Assembly: GCF_900156605.1 (NCBI RefSeq)
Contig: NZ_FTOA01000005.1
Span: 248,001 to 312,000, forward strand
Reading direction: 5' to 3'
DNA from: Insolitispirillum peregrinum
Lineage (GTDB): Bacteria > Pseudomonadota > Alphaproteobacteria > Rhodospirillales > Rhodospirillaceae
DNA length: 64,000 nucleotides
Made by a program: the position numbers and the translations under genes. The number at the start of each line of letters is the position of its first letter. Position 1 is the first letter of the stretch. The notes beneath the pieces are model-generated. The model did no database searches. It saw only the letters and a program-made list of their open reading frames with translations, and was not told the DNA's origin. Of the stretch, positions 34,074 to 43,815 are shown piece after piece.

Positions 34074-35027
34074 ATGGATGACACACTGGAAACCCTGCAA
34101 GAGGAAACGCCTCTGCAGGAAATCGTGGTGAAAATGGGGGACCATAACCAGCGATTCCATGGAACGTGGTATCGCGGATCAACGATCAATTACATCCCGA
34201 CCAGGATGAATTTTGCCGAGGAAGACGCCGCCGAGCGCTATGTCCTGAAGGGCTGGTTGCCGCCTGCGCCACTGATTGACAAAACGTCGGTGGTAACAGC
34301 GTTTGGCAGTTGTTTTGCGCAGAACATCTCCGACTGGCTGCTGCGCGAGGGCTATAACGTTCTGGGCAAAAAGCTGAACCTGCAATCGCACATCATCCGC
34401 TTTGGGGATGGGATCGTAAACACCTTTTCGATCCGCGAGCAACTGGAATGGGCCTTTGAAAACAAGAGCCTGGTCGATGGACTGTGGTTCGGGGAACACA
34501 AGGAAATTGTCACCCCGGATGACAGCGTCCGCCAGACGACCGCCGACCTGTTGCGGCAGACCTCGACCCTGATCATCACGCTTGGGCTGTCGGAAATCTG
34601 GTACGACAAACAATCAGGGCGGGCTTTTTGGCGGGCTATTCCGGCGTCGATGTTTGATGAGGAGCACCATGGGTTCCGCCTGACGACGGTCGAGGAAAAC
34701 CGCGAAAACCTGCTGGCAATCTGCGCGCTGGTCAAGAAACACGTACCGGATTGCAATGTGATTTTCACCCTGTCGCCGATCCCGCTGATGGCAACCTTTC
34801 GCCCGGTCAGCTGCATCACGGCAAATTCGGTTTCCAAGGCGATTTTGCGGGTTGCCCTTGATGAACTGATGCAGCGCAATATCGAGAACGTCTACTACTT
34901 CCCGTCCTATGAGCTGGTCAAGGAAGTCTTTGCCGATCCGTATCTGAAGGATAATCGGCACGTCAAGCCCGAGCTGATCGAAATGATCATGAAGATTTTC
35001 GGGCGGAATTATTGTTCCGGGGAATAA
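34074..35027 (+). CDS. GSCFA-domain protein
   Basis: 317 residues carrying the GSCFA family signature itself, AFGSCFAQNISDWLL near residues 78-92, plus LNLQSHIIRFGDGIVNTFSIREQ, the TLGLSEIW segment near 172-179, FTLSPIPLMAT near 230 and the closing DNRHVKPELIEMIM. The family is related to SGNH/GDSL-type hydrolases and acyltransferases and is often near sugar-polymer genes, but no substrate is established, and no surface-polymer genes are nearby here. ATG 34074 has AGGGAGT eight bases upstream. A monocistronic gene flanked by repeat-like sequence on its right. Confidence 0.88.
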   Translation: MDDTLETLQEETPLQEIVVKMGDHNQRFHGTWYRGSTINYIPTRMNFAEEDAAERYVLKGWLPPAPLIDKTSVVTAFGSCFAQNISDWLLREGYNVLGKKLNLQSHIIRFGDGIVNTFSIREQLEWAFENKSLVDGLWFGEHKEIVTPDDSVRQTTADLLRQTSTLIITLGLSEIWYDKQSGRAFWRAIPASMFDEEHHGFRLTTVEENRENLLAICALVKKHVPDCNVIFTLSPIPLMATFRPVSCITANSVSKAILRVALDELMQRNIENVYYFPSYELVKEVFADPYLKDNRHVKPELIEMIMKIFGRNYCSGE

Positions 35028-35033
35028 GGACCC

Positions 35034-35068
35034 GCGTGAAAACGATGTGCCGGTTTTCACGCAACACG
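35034..35068. repeat. Fragment of the dispersed AACCGGTT-type repeat, after the GSCFA gene
   Basis: GCGTGAAAACGATGTGCCGG followed by TTTTCACGC forms a palindrome (GCGTGAAAA / TTTTCACGC) of the same style as the repeats at 29606 and 52240. It may end the GSCFA transcript. Confidence 0.5.
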
Positions 35069-35139
35069 GCGCCCGTTCAAAGGTCCGGGGCCAGAAAGGC
35101 CCCATACCTTGTTTACCACACAGGGCTTACCGCACAGGG

Positions 35140-36156
35140 TTACAGATTTTCAGCCGCTTTCTGGCTGTCCTGCCGCTGTTTGGCAGGCAAGGGAACCAGC
35201 CCGTCATCCTGCAAACGCCCACCGGGACCGATCATGTCTTCGCTCAGGTACAGGCGGACGAAATCGGCCAGACCGGGGACGCGCGGCAGGTGGTCTTTCT
35301 TGACATAGACATACAGGTCGCGCATCAACGGATAGCTGTTGCTCATCAGGCTGACGGCTGATGGCTGAACACCTTCGATCGGGGCGGCTTTCAGGGTTGG
35401 ATCATCGCCGAGCGCATGGAAACCGATGACGGCGACGGCTTTGGGGTTGGCCGAGGTCCGGCGCAGCAGCGTGTCATCATTCTCGCCCGCATCAACATAA
35501 GCGCCATCTTCGCGCAGCTTCATGCACAGCGGGAGGCGGTCTGCCTCGGGCATGGACTGGATGCTGTCGTTGGCAAGGCAGCTGGGTTCAATCACCATCC
35601 CGACCAGAGCATCCCGGGTGCCCGAGGTCGGCGGCGGTCCATAGACCAGAATCGGCAGGTCCGGCAGGATCGGATCGATTTCGTGCCAGCTGTGATAGGG
35701 GTTGGCCTGAATTTTTCCCTGCACGGGCAGGCGGGCCGCCAGAGCTTTCCACAGATGGTCGCGGGTGAGGTTGAACAACGGTCCCTTTTCACGGGCATTG
35801 ATGATCACCAGACCGCCCTGTCCGACCGGAAATTCCAGGACGGTGCCAACGTCATTGTGGGCACACAGGTCCTTTTCGGCGTCAGTCATCTGGCGCGAAG
35901 CGGTCACAATGTCGGGGGTGCTGTCGCCAATTCCCTGACAGAACTGCTTGAACCCGCCACCGGTCCCGGTGGATTCCACCACCGGGGATGGATGTTGTTT
36001 TCGGATGCCGAATTGTTCCGCCACTTCGGAAGTAATGTTGAACATCGTTGACGAGCCGACGATGCGGATTTCCTGCCGGGGTGCGGCCTCTGCTGCCGAA
36101 GTCGCAGCCAGGCCGAGTACGGCGGCAACGGTGAACAGGGAACGCACTGATCTCAT
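35140..36156 (-). CDS. PstS-like phosphate-binding periplasmic protein
   Basis: 338 residues with a signal peptide (basic MRSVRS, then hydrophobic core to about residue 24). The mature part starts with the phosphate-binding pattern IRIVGSSTMFNITSEVAEQF near 30-49, followed by ESTGTGGGFKQFCQGIGDSTPDI near 59-81 and the SGTRDAL motif near 177; these match the PstS/SphX family. No pstCAB permease genes are adjacent, so it may be a stand-alone high-affinity scavenger or feed a transporter encoded elsewhere. ATG 36156 is chosen because the signal peptide begins there. Confidence 0.88.
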   Translation of the reverse strand: MRSVRSLFTVAAVLGLAATSAAEAAPRQEIRIVGSSTMFNITSEVAEQFGIRKQHPSPVVESTGTGGGFKQFCQGIGDSTPDIVTASRQMTDAEKDLCAHNDVGTVLEFPVGQGGLVIINAREKGPLFNLTRDHLWKALAARLPVQGKIQANPYHSWHEIDPILPDLPILVYGPPPTSGTRDALVGMVIEPSCLANDSIQSMPEADRLPLCMKLREDGAYVDAGENDDTLLRRTSANPKAVAVIGFHALGDDPTLKAAPIEGVQPSAVSLMSNSYPLMRDLYVYVKKDHLPRVPGLADFVRLYLSEDMIGPGGRLQDDGLVPLPAKQRQDSQKAAENL

Positions 36157-36326
36157 AACCGCAAGGCCCCTTTGTAACGGATCGTTTCTGTGCCATCGAC
36201 TACAGCACGACAGAGCGCCATCTGCAGCCATTGATGATCGGCAGACGGAAAAGACCAAACCATAGAGGCGTTAATGGTCTTTTTTGATCGTCTGCGCAAG
36301 GGAAAGGGGGGGATATCATAAAAAGT

Positions 36327-37571
36327 TCAATTATTGCCTGATGGGGAGACTCCCGTTCCTGCTGCCACAGCAGGCGTAACCCCGGCAATGGCACCAGCCT
36401 GATGCGCTCGCATGACCCACGGCTGAATGATGACAATCGGCTGCTTGATCGGGTGGATTTTGGCCAGATTGTGGATGCGTTCGATCAGGGCGACATTCAG
36501 GCGGGCTCCGGCAGCCAGAATCATGTGGCCGTTTTCCAGTTCCATGTTTTCGGCCAGCACCTGATCGGCGGTCAGCCCACTGATTTTCACCTCTTCCCGT
36601 TCGATGTCGCTCAGTTCAGGGGTATTGTTCCAGCGTGACATGGCGTCGCGCACCTTGCGGAACAGGATCGGGTCATAGCGTTCCTTGTGGGCCTCCAGAG
36701 TCCTGAAGGTGGCCGCGGTTGGCTCTTTCTCTCCGCAGACGCGGGCAACATCCTTGATCAGGTACAGCAGGCGGGCATCGAGAGGCAGGGCATCTCCCTT
36801 CGGAGCGTCAACCGGAAAGCCGCTGCCGTCATAGCCTCGATTTTGCAAGGCCACGATATTGGCAACCACCGACAGGCGGGGGATGTTTCCAATCAGCTTG
36901 CGGGCGGCTTCGGGGGCGTGAACAACGATGCCTTCCTCAATGGGCGATAAAATGACTCCATCGGCCATTTTCTGGGTGATTTCGGTCGGAATGGTGACAT
37001 GGCCGATGGCCGACAGCATGGTGGCCAGTTCCAGTTGCCAGCGGGAGGGCAGGTTCCATTCGGTGATCAGGCGATGGACCCAGTCTCGCATGCGGGTGGC
37101 TTGCCCATAGGCTTCGGGGGCAACAAGCGAGAGGACATCCATCAACAGCTTGATGCTGCCAGAGAGGGTTTTTTCCAGCAGTTCCTTTTCGGCGGTCAGC
37201 AGGCGGTATTGCTCCAGTGCGGCGTCCAGCCCCTTGCACAAGGTTTCCGTGCTGCACGGTTTGTTGAAAAAGCGGAAGATGGCCCCTTCGTTGACCGCAT
37301 CCATGGCGGTCTGCTGATCGGCATTGCCGGTCAGCATGATGCGGATGGTATTCGGACTGAGGTCGCGGATTTTGCGCAGAACCTGCACTCCGTCCATGCC
37401 GGGCATGCGCATGTCGCAGACCACGACGGCATAGGGGCCGTGGGTCTGGATGGCGAACAGGGCCTGCTGGCCACCTTCGGCGACATCAACCGGATAATGG
37501 CGACGGAGCTGGCGGTTCAGGGAGGCCAGCAGGTTGGCATCGTCGTCAACGAGAAGAATTTTACCTTTCAT
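36327..37571 (-). CDS. Response regulator with a degenerate HD-GYP output domain
   Basis: 414 residues. A receiver occupies 1-120 (LLVDDDANLLASL, phospho-accepting Asp in VVVCDMRMPGMDG near 52, Lys in FFNKPCS near 104). A helical linker leads to an HD-GYP-like region near 150-310, where the HD pair is replaced (LSAIGHVTIP instead of HDIGK), the downstream His pair is lost and GYP reads GFP. It is therefore unlikely to cleave cyclic di-GMP; a scaffolding or ligand-sensing role is inferred. Residues 325-400 form a further small domain (SGLTADQVLAENMELENGHMIL) also found behind HD-GYP-like regulators. It overlaps the HDOD regulator gene by four bases, third in a three-gene operon. Confidence 0.85.
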   Translation of the reverse strand: MKGKILLVDDDANLLASLNRQLRRHYPVDVAEGGQQALFAIQTHGPYAVVVCDMRMPGMDGVQVLRKIRDLSPNTIRIMLTGNADQQTAMDAVNEGAIFRFFNKPCSTETLCKGLDAALEQYRLLTAEKELLEKTLSGSIKLLMDVLSLVAPEAYGQATRMRDWVHRLITEWNLPSRWQLELATMLSAIGHVTIPTEITQKMADGVILSPIEEGIVVHAPEAARKLIGNIPRLSVVANIVALQNRGYDGSGFPVDAPKGDALPLDARLLYLIKDVARVCGEKEPTAATFRTLEAHKERYDPILFRKVRDAMSRWNNTPELSDIEREEVKISGLTADQVLAENMELENGHMILAAGARLNVALIERIHNLAKIHPIKQPIVIIQPWVMRAHQAGAIAGVTPAVAAGTGVSPSGNN

Positions 37572-38797
37572 GCCACACCTTCCATAAATGTCTGCTGGCT
37601 GCGAAGGCGCCACTTTGCCAGGCGGGGCGTAAGGGCGAGGGAGTCGAGATAGGCTTCATTCAGATATGGTTCGGGCGGCAGGTCGGCCCGCGCCGGGGCA
37701 AACAGGGGGAATTCAGGAGCAAGACCGACAGCAATATGCAGGCAGGTCAGAATATTGATGGCCGGGGCCGGACAGCGATCCGGGTGGTTCTGGTACATCA
37801 CGGCTTCGAGGATGGGTTTGTCAAAACCCCACAGGCCCAGCAGATAGGCTCCCAGTTCGGTATAAGAGGCACCGAGATTGTTTTGTTCGGCCTGTTCCAG
37901 GGTTTGACCGCCCTTGATGTGGGCTTGCACCTGAAGGACGCGGTGTGGCATCTGATCGACCAGCAACAGGGTTCCAATATGGGACAACATACCAGCGGAA
38001 AAGGCCATGGTGCAGGCCTGGGAGTCCAGAGACAGATCCTTCGCGATGCTGTGGGCCATCATCCCCAGATGCAGGCTGAAACGGTTGATGGTATCGAGCA
38101 GGGACGCTGTTGCCGATGACCCGCTGAACTGGCGGAACAGCCCGGCAGACAGCAACAGGGCGCGCACGGTTTCCAGTCCCAGCAGGCGGACGGCCTGCAA
38201 GGGGCTGGCAACGGCGCTGTGGGTGGAGAAAAAAGCCGAGTTGGTCATTTTCATCAGGGCAGCGGTCATGGCGACGTCGCGCCCGATCACCTCGGCCACG
38301 GTGGCAGCCGAAGCGGTGGGCGAGTCAATGGCCCGCATCAGCTCGGAAAAGATGGTCGGGGGTGTTGGCAGGTTGCGCAACGAGGTGACCAGATGGCGCA
38401 ATCCTTCGTTCTGCAGGCTGCGCCGCAGGGCCAGTGCCCGATCAAGGATGGCAATCAGGCTGCGGGGGTCGCAGGGCTTGGCCATGTACTGATGGGCTGG
38501 GGCCACGGTGCGCAGGATACTGTTGTCTTTGGCGTAGCCCGACAGAATGATGCGGATGGTTGAGGGGGACTGTTTTTCAATCAGTGACAACAGGTCGGCA
38601 CCATCCAGATCCGGCATCCGCATGTCGGAAACCACCATGTCATAGCGTGCCCGATCCATCGCCGCCAGCGCGTCGGCGCTGCCGGTGGCAAAGTGCATTT
38701 CCCATTGATCCCGCTGGCTGTACAGCATGCGCTTCAGGCCTTGCAGGATGTTGCGGTCATCATCGACGAAAAGGATGCGGGGGGTAGGTGTGGTCAT
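37568..38797 (-). CDS. Response regulator with HDOD output domain
   Basis: 409 residues. Receiver 1-125 with ILFVDDDRNILQGLKRML, phospho-accepting Asp in DMVVSDMRMPDLDG near 55 and Lys in YMAKPCDPRSL near 107. An HDOD domain follows (about 145-345): LRNLPTPPTIFSELMRAI, VIGRDVAMTAALMKMTNSAFF, LLGLETVRALLLS. HDOD domains are non-catalytic relatives of HD enzymes used in signalling scaffolds. It starts 3 bases after the kinase gene and overlaps the next regulator, so the three are translated together and probably form one phosphorelay. Confidence 0.9.
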   Translation of the reverse strand: MTTPTPRILFVDDDRNILQGLKRMLYSQRDQWEMHFATGSADALAAMDRARYDMVVSDMRMPDLDGADLLSLIEKQSPSTIRIILSGYAKDNSILRTVAPAHQYMAKPCDPRSLIAILDRALALRRSLQNEGLRHLVTSLRNLPTPPTIFSELMRAIDSPTASAATVAEVIGRDVAMTAALMKMTNSAFFSTHSAVASPLQAVRLLGLETVRALLLSAGLFRQFSGSSATASLLDTINRFSLHLGMMAHSIAKDLSLDSQACTMAFSAGMLSHIGTLLLVDQMPHRVLQVQAHIKGGQTLEQAEQNNLGASYTELGAYLLGLWGFDKPILEAVMYQNHPDRCPAPAINILTCLHIAVGLAPEFPLFAPARADLPPEPYLNEAYLDSLALTPRLAKWRLRSQQTFMEGVA

Positions 38798-38799
38798 GA

Positions 38800-41700
38800 T
38801 CAGGCCCTCCCGGTGGCATCTGAAGGCTGTTCGGTCGGCGTGCTGATGTCTTCGTCATGGACGGGCAGGCAGACAATAAAAGTGGTGCCGCCGACTTCGT
38901 TGTCTTCGAAGCAGATTTTGCCATGATGCTTGTTGGTGATGGCATCGCGGCTGATCGCCAGTCCCTGTCCGGTTCCCTTGCCAACATCTTTGGTGGTGAA
39001 AAACGGGTCAAATATCTTGTCCCTGATGGCTGGGGGAACGCCGCCACCATTGTCGGCAATACGAATTTCAATCCATTCTTCATCTGGCTGATTGGCATCA
39101 CGCAGTAACCGGGTGGAAATGCTGATCTTTCCGGATGGTTGCCCGTTTTCGCTGGGCAGGTGGCAATCTTCGATGGCGTGGCTGGCGTTGACCACCAGAT
39201 TCAGGAATGCCTGGTTGATCTCGCCGGGATGGCACAGAATGCTGGGCAGATCATTGGCATAGTCTGTGCTGAGGGTGGCAACATGTTTCCATTCGTTCCG
39301 GCTGACCACCAGCGTGCTTTGCAAGGCCTTGTTGATGTCAGTGGCGATTTTGGTTGTTGTTCCGGGATGCGAGAATTCCTTCATGGAATTGACGATCCGG
39401 GTGACCTGAACCACGCCTTCCAGCGATTGCTGAATGGCGGTCGGGATTTCTTCGGTGAGGTACTCCAGATCAATCTCGTCTGCCTGCTTTTGCACGGTGG
39501 CGGCCAGTTGACGCAGGCGCTCAGAATCATCAGGAGACTCTGACAATGCCTGAAGCAGCCCGTTCTGGCCTTCATGAAGGCGTTGCAGCCCGTTAAAGGA
39601 GTCCGCGATGAATTGCAGGTTGTCACCGATATACTGGATCGGGGTGTTGATCTCGTGCGCGATGCCGGCGGCCAGCTGTCCAACGCTGGCAAAACGCGAG
39701 GCCTGCAAGGCTTCCTGCTGGGCCAGCTTCAGGGCCTGAATGTTGCGGAACGACAGGACGGCACCATAATGCTCATTGTCCCCTTCTGGCAGGGGGGCGC
39801 AGGCATAGCCGACTTGCAGGGTGCGGCCATCGGTGGTCGAAAACAGGGCATCGTCGTTGCGGATGATCCGGTGATCGTGCAGAACCTGTTGAATGGGGCT
39901 GCCTTCAAACGGTACGGGGGCGTCGTTTTCGACCACGCTCAACAGATCCTGAAAATGGGTATCGAATAATGACAGATGGGTATCGGCCAGAATTTGCTGG
40001 CGGGCCGATGTGTTGGCAAACAGGATGCGACCTTCGGAGTCAATCACCAGAACGCCTTCGACCAGCGTGTCGGTAATGCTGCGCAGGCGGTTTTCGCTGC
40101 CTCGCAAAGCCTGCTCGGTGCGTTCCCGTTCCTTGATCTCGGCACGCAGTTTTTCGGTGCGCTCGGCAACCAGATGTTCAAGCTGGCGCTGATGGGTGGT
40201 GACGGCTTCTTCATACAGCTTGCGCAAGGTGATATCGCGGAAAACCATCACCGCCCCGGCCACCCGGTTGTTGTCCAGCATCGGGGCAATCATGCATTCA
40301 CTGGAAAAATTGCTGCCATCAAGGCAATTGAGGGTTTGCGCCAGGTTGGCAACTCCTTGCTCGCCATTCAGCGTGCTTTGCAGGGGCATGGTTGCGGTGT
40401 CGGGGAACAGGACGTAGGCCGATGACCCTTCCAGCGTCACGTCTCCGGCTTTCAGGATCTGGCGGGCGGCCGGGTTGGCAAAGGTAATCCGGCCATCCAG
40501 CCCGATGCCGACAATGCCGTCCCCCGCCGAATTCAGCACCAGTTCGGTCTGGCGTTGCAGGGCCTGAAGTTGTGATTCGCGGGCCTTCAGGGCGGTAATG
40601 TCACTGCGCAGCCCGACGGTGCCGCCATCGGGCATGCGAAACTCGCGGCTATGAATCCAGCGTCCATCCGAAGTGCGGTGAATGACGCCCTCGGCGCTGG
40701 GGTGGCGATGATCGTGCAGGCGCCGTTCAATAAAGGATGCAGGTTGCGGAGTGCCATTCTCGTCGGTGTAAATACCCTTGGCGTGAGCGGCCCGTAAAAT
40801 GATTTCAAAACTGGTGCCTGGGGTCAGGGTGTCGGCCACCTGCCTGAACATCTCGCGGTACGGGCGATTGCAGATCACCAGCCGGTCGTCCTTGTCATAC
40901 AGGGCAAAGCCGTCGGTGATCACCTCCATTGCGGCGGCAAACTGGCGTTCCACCATGTTGGCCCGCTGCTCGATTTCGGCTTCGTGGGTGATATCCCGCC
41001 CTGTTCCGCGATAGCCGCGAAATTGCCCGTGCGGGCCGAAATGGGGCACGCCATTGATCCGGATGGTCCGATGGCTGTCACCAAAGGAAAATTCGTAAAC
41101 CAGATCACGGAACGGTTTGTGCTGGTGCAGGTCGGCGGCCAGTTTCAGGCCCTGTTTGCTGTCGATGCTGAGGCCGGTGTTGTACCAACCCTTGCCAATC
41201 AGCGTTTCGGGGTCTACGGCCAGAACCTCGCGGGTCTTTTTGGACAGAAAGCTGAAATGGTGCTCGGGGTCGGTTTCCCAGAACCAGTCCGAGGCCGATC
41301 CGGCCAGATCGCGCAACCGGCCTTCGCTTTCGCGCAGGGCGTATTCATGCTGTTTGCGCTGGGTGATGTCGCGGATGATGGCGACATAGACCTGGCCGCT
41401 GCCGCCGGGCTTTTCACCGATCTTGATTTCGATCGGAAAGGTCTCGCCATTCAGGCGCTGGGCCCTCATTTCGTTCCCGGAGGAGGTCGAGCGGGGAGCG
41501 GGCAGGTCATCGCCATCGTCGTCCTGCTGGGGAGGATCGAGGTCTTTCGAGGAAACCAGCAGGCTGTCGATTGATTTGCCGATCAGCTCGGCGGCCTTGC
41601 AGGCAAAGGTTTGCAGGGCGGCCCGATTGACCTGCTGGATCATTCCGTCCGGTGTCAGCAACAGAACGGCATCGCCGATGGTGTCCAGCAGCAGGCTGGT

Positions 41701-41907
41701 TTCCACCTCGACGGCGTGCTGGCGGTCTTTCTGGATGCGGGCCAGATCGTCCCGCAGCTGCTCAATCAGGCGTTCGTCAGAGCTGTGCTGGCGTTCGAGC
41801 GTGGTGTACGTCTCGTTGATGTCACGAAACAGGCAGGTGAAATCAGTCTGACCGGCAGCGATCTGCAGGCTGATGGATGCCAGTTGCTGGCGCAGGATGG
41901 GGTTCAT
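38800..41907 (-). CDS. Soluble multi-PAS sensor histidine kinase
   Basis: 1035 residues with no membrane segment. PAS domains are recognisable near 70-170, 190-310, 325-440, 449-560 and 610-720 (starts such as LLLDTIGDAVLLLTPDG and LVLNSAGDGIVGIGLDG), followed by the kinase core: phosphorylated His in GIAHEINTPIQYIGDN near 752 and an ATPase domain (NAIRDKIFDPFFTTKDVGKGTGQGL type) near 880-1000. A coiled coil joins the fourth and fifth PAS. ATG 41907 has GGAGGAG upstream. First gene of the operon with two response regulators; five PAS domains suggest several inputs such as redox state or small ligands, but no cofactor is identifiable. Confidence 0.92.
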   Translation of the reverse strand: MNPILRQQLASISLQIAAGQTDFTCLFRDINETYTTLERQHSSDERLIEQLRDDLARIQKDRQHAVEVETSLLLDTIGDAVLLLTPDGMIQQVNRAALQTFACKAAELIGKSIDSLLVSSKDLDPPQQDDDGDDLPAPRSTSSGNEMRAQRLNGETFPIEIKIGEKPGGSGQVYVAIIRDITQRKQHEYALRESEGRLRDLAGSASDWFWETDPEHHFSFLSKKTREVLAVDPETLIGKGWYNTGLSIDSKQGLKLAADLHQHKPFRDLVYEFSFGDSHRTIRINGVPHFGPHGQFRGYRGTGRDITHEAEIEQRANMVERQFAAAMEVITDGFALYDKDDRLVICNRPYREMFRQVADTLTPGTSFEIILRAAHAKGIYTDENGTPQPASFIERRLHDHRHPSAEGVIHRTSDGRWIHSREFRMPDGGTVGLRSDITALKARESQLQALQRQTELVLNSAGDGIVGIGLDGRITFANPAARQILKAGDVTLEGSSAYVLFPDTATMPLQSTLNGEQGVANLAQTLNCLDGSNFSSECMIAPMLDNNRVAGAVMVFRDITLRKLYEEAVTTHQRQLEHLVAERTEKLRAEIKERERTEQALRGSENRLRSITDTLVEGVLVIDSEGRILFANTSARQQILADTHLSLFDTHFQDLLSVVENDAPVPFEGSPIQQVLHDHRIIRNDDALFSTTDGRTLQVGYACAPLPEGDNEHYGAVLSFRNIQALKLAQQEALQASRFASVGQLAAGIAHEINTPIQYIGDNLQFIADSFNGLQRLHEGQNGLLQALSESPDDSERLRQLAATVQKQADEIDLEYLTEEIPTAIQQSLEGVVQVTRIVNSMKEFSHPGTTTKIATDINKALQSTLVVSRNEWKHVATLSTDYANDLPSILCHPGEINQAFLNLVVNASHAIEDCHLPSENGQPSGKISISTRLLRDANQPDEEWIEIRIADNGGGVPPAIRDKIFDPFFTTKDVGKGTGQGLAISRDAITNKHHGKICFEDNEVGGTTFIVCLPVHDEDISTPTEQPSDATGRA

Positions 41908-41984
41908 GCTGCTCCTCCGTCCACAGGCCGCTGCGTTCGGGAGGCAGGGCTCTGCAGGGATGTACAGCAAAAACCATGCCAGTA

Positions 41985-42995
41985 TCAGCCGCCGGTTACG
42001 CTCATGTGGCGAACCACCGCCGGGGCCGACACCGAACGGTCAATGACGAAATCATGCCCTTTCGGCTTGCGGGCGATGGCCCCCAGAATGGCATCCTGCA
42101 CGGCGTGCGGCGCATCCGGATTTTGACGGACGACCTCGCGCAGGTCCAGATGATCATCCTGCCCAAGGCACATGTATAGCTGGCCGGTACACGTCAGACG
42201 GATGCGGTTACAGCTTTCGCAGAAATTGTGCGACATCGGGGTGATGAAGCCGATCCGTCCCCCGGTCTCATGGCAGCGGACATAGCGGGCCGGGCCGCCG
42301 GTGTTCAGGTCGGGGATGTCGGTCAGGGTATAGCGCTGTTCAATCCGCTGGCGGACTTCGGCCAGCGACAGGTATTGATCAGCCCGATGGATGTCGATCT
42401 CCCCCATCGGCATGGTTTCGATCAGTGTCAGGTCAAAGCCTTCGGCACCGCACCAGGCAACCATCGGCAGCAACTCGTCATCATTGACCCCGCGCAGGGC
42501 GACCATGTTGATTTTAACCTGTAATCCGGCCTGCCGGGCTGCCTTTAGCCCCTTCAGCACCTTGTCCAGATCGCCCCAGCGGCTGATGGTGCGGAAACGG
42601 TCGGGGTTCAGGCTGTCGAGCGACACGTTGATCCGGCGCACGCCGCAGGCCCGCAGGGCGCTGGCATGGCGGTCCAGTTGGGTGGCATTGGTGGTCAGGG
42701 TCAGTTCGCGCAACCCCGGCCCGCTGTGACCGGCGGGCACCAGCAATGACCCCAGCCGCTCCATCAGGTGCATGACGTTCTTGCGCACCAGCGGCTCGCC
42801 GCCGGTGATGCGGATTTTTTCGATTCCCAGACCAATAAAGCCGCTACAGACCTGCGCCAGCTCTTCCAGCGACAGCAGGTCGGCTTTCGGCAGAAAGGTC
42901 ATGTCCTCGGACATGCAATAGACGCAGCGCAAATCACAGCGATCCGTAACGGAAACGCGCAGATAGGTTACTCGGCGGCCAAAGGGGTCGATCAT
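41985..42995 (-). CDS. moaA: GTP 3',8-cyclase MoaA (radical SAM)
   Basis: First step of molybdenum cofactor synthesis. 336 residues: the radical-SAM cluster motif CDLRCVYC near 24-31, the GGEP motif in [11 protein letters not shown] near 71, and the C-terminal cluster Cys residues in [19 protein letters not shown] near 265-283. ATG 42995 with AGGAG twelve bases upstream gives the normal N-terminus [17 protein letters not shown]; a longer frame from 43049 would use TTG. No other moa genes are adjacent. The cofactor would be needed by MsrP (54466) among others. Confidence 0.96.
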   Translation of the reverse strand: MIDPFGRRVTYLRVSVTDRCDLRCVYCMSEDMTFLPKADLLSLEELAQVCSGFIGLGIEKIRITGGEPLVRKNVMHLMERLGSLLVPAGHSGPGLRELTLTTNATQLDRHASALRACGVRRINVSLDSLNPDRFRTISRWGDLDKVLKGLKAARQAGLQVKINMVALRGVNDDELLPMVAWCGAEGFDLTLIETMPMGEIDIHRADQYLSLAEVRQRIEQRYTLTDIPDLNTGGPARYVRCHETGGRIGFITPMSHNFCESCNRIRLTCTGQLYMCLGQDDHLDLREVVRQNPDAPHAVQDAILGAIARKPKGHDFVIDRSVSAPAVVRHMSVTGG

Positions 42996-43187
42996 GCGAA
43001 CGGTGCTCCTGTTTACTGTTAACCTAGGGAGCTTGTTGTCTGTCGTCAAATTGTCTTGTTGGGGCTGGGGGCAGACAGGCCGGCGAGATAAAGCCCCCGG
43101 TCATGCAACCAAAGTCCTACAGCGCGTCTTGCAGGGATATTCGACACTGCTGCTCTTTGTTGCATAGCTGGAAAAGGGGCTGAAAAC

Positions 43188-43700
43188 ATGAAGACGAAAC
43201 TGCGCTCGCTCGGTCTCGCAGCCTTGGCGCTGACCATCGGCGGGACTGTGATGCAGGGGGTGACCGTGGCTCCGGCGGGTCATCTGGTGGTGGGGCAGCA
43301 GGCTCAGGCCGGGACGGCGACCGCTGAACAGGCTCAGGCCTTGCTGGCCCGTGCGGTGGCAAAAATCAAGGCTGATGGACAGGATGTGGCCTTTAAGGCT
43401 TTCAGTGACCGTCAAGGTGGGTTCATCGAAGGCGAGCTGTATGTCTTTGTCTTTGATATGAAAGGCATTTATCTGGCCTCGGGCGGGAACCCCGCTTTGG
43501 TTGGCATGGATGCAATCGACCTGAAGGATGCCGAAGGCAAGGCGCTGGTGCGGGAAATGGTTGCTCTGGCTAAAGGCAAGGGGGAAGGCAGCGTCGATTA
43601 CGTCTGGCTGAACCGGGCGACCAACAAGGTGGAACACAAGCGCTCGCTGATCCAGAAGGTCGGCGACAGCATTGTCGGCGTTGGCTATTACCACGAATAA
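43188..43700 (+). CDS. Secreted single-Cache-domain protein
   Basis: 170 residues with a long signal peptide (basic start, hydrophobic LGLAALALTIGGTVMQG, cleavage near AQA at 40). The mature part is one Cache domain (about 45-165): helix EQAQALLARAVAKIKADG, strand KAFSDRQGGFIEGELYVFVFD, GIYLASGGNPALVGMDAIDL and the closing VGDSIVGVGYYHE. Cache domains bind small ligands in chemoreceptors and kinases; free-standing secreted ones may hand ligands to a receptor. No kinase or receptor is fused; a cytosolic chemoreceptor gene lies 650 bases downstream. A terminator follows. Confidence 0.87.
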   Translation: MKTKLRSLGLAALALTIGGTVMQGVTVAPAGHLVVGQQAQAGTATAEQAQALLARAVAKIKADGQDVAFKAFSDRQGGFIEGELYVFVFDMKGIYLASGGNPALVGMDAIDLKDAEGKALVREMVALAKGKGEGSVDYVWLNRATNKVEHKRSLIQKVGDSIVGVGYYHE

Positions 43701-43746
43701 GCAACGGTTACCGGGGCTTCTCCTTCCGGCGAGGCTGTAGTAAGGA

Positions 43747-43785
43747 AAATCCCGGACAGGAACTGCGGGCCTGTCCGGGATTTTT
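43747..43785 (+). terminator. Terminator of the Cache-protein gene
   Basis: AAATCCCGGACAGG (43747-43760) pairs with CCTGTCCGGGATTT (43770-43783) and is followed by further T residues. Confidence 0.9.
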
Positions 43786-43815
43786 GGTGCTGACTCATGG
43801 AATGGATAGCGGTCA

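Noticed and set aside
42996-43187. Molybdenum-cofactor riboswitch before moaA
   Set aside because: No matching stem pattern seen in the 190-base leader.
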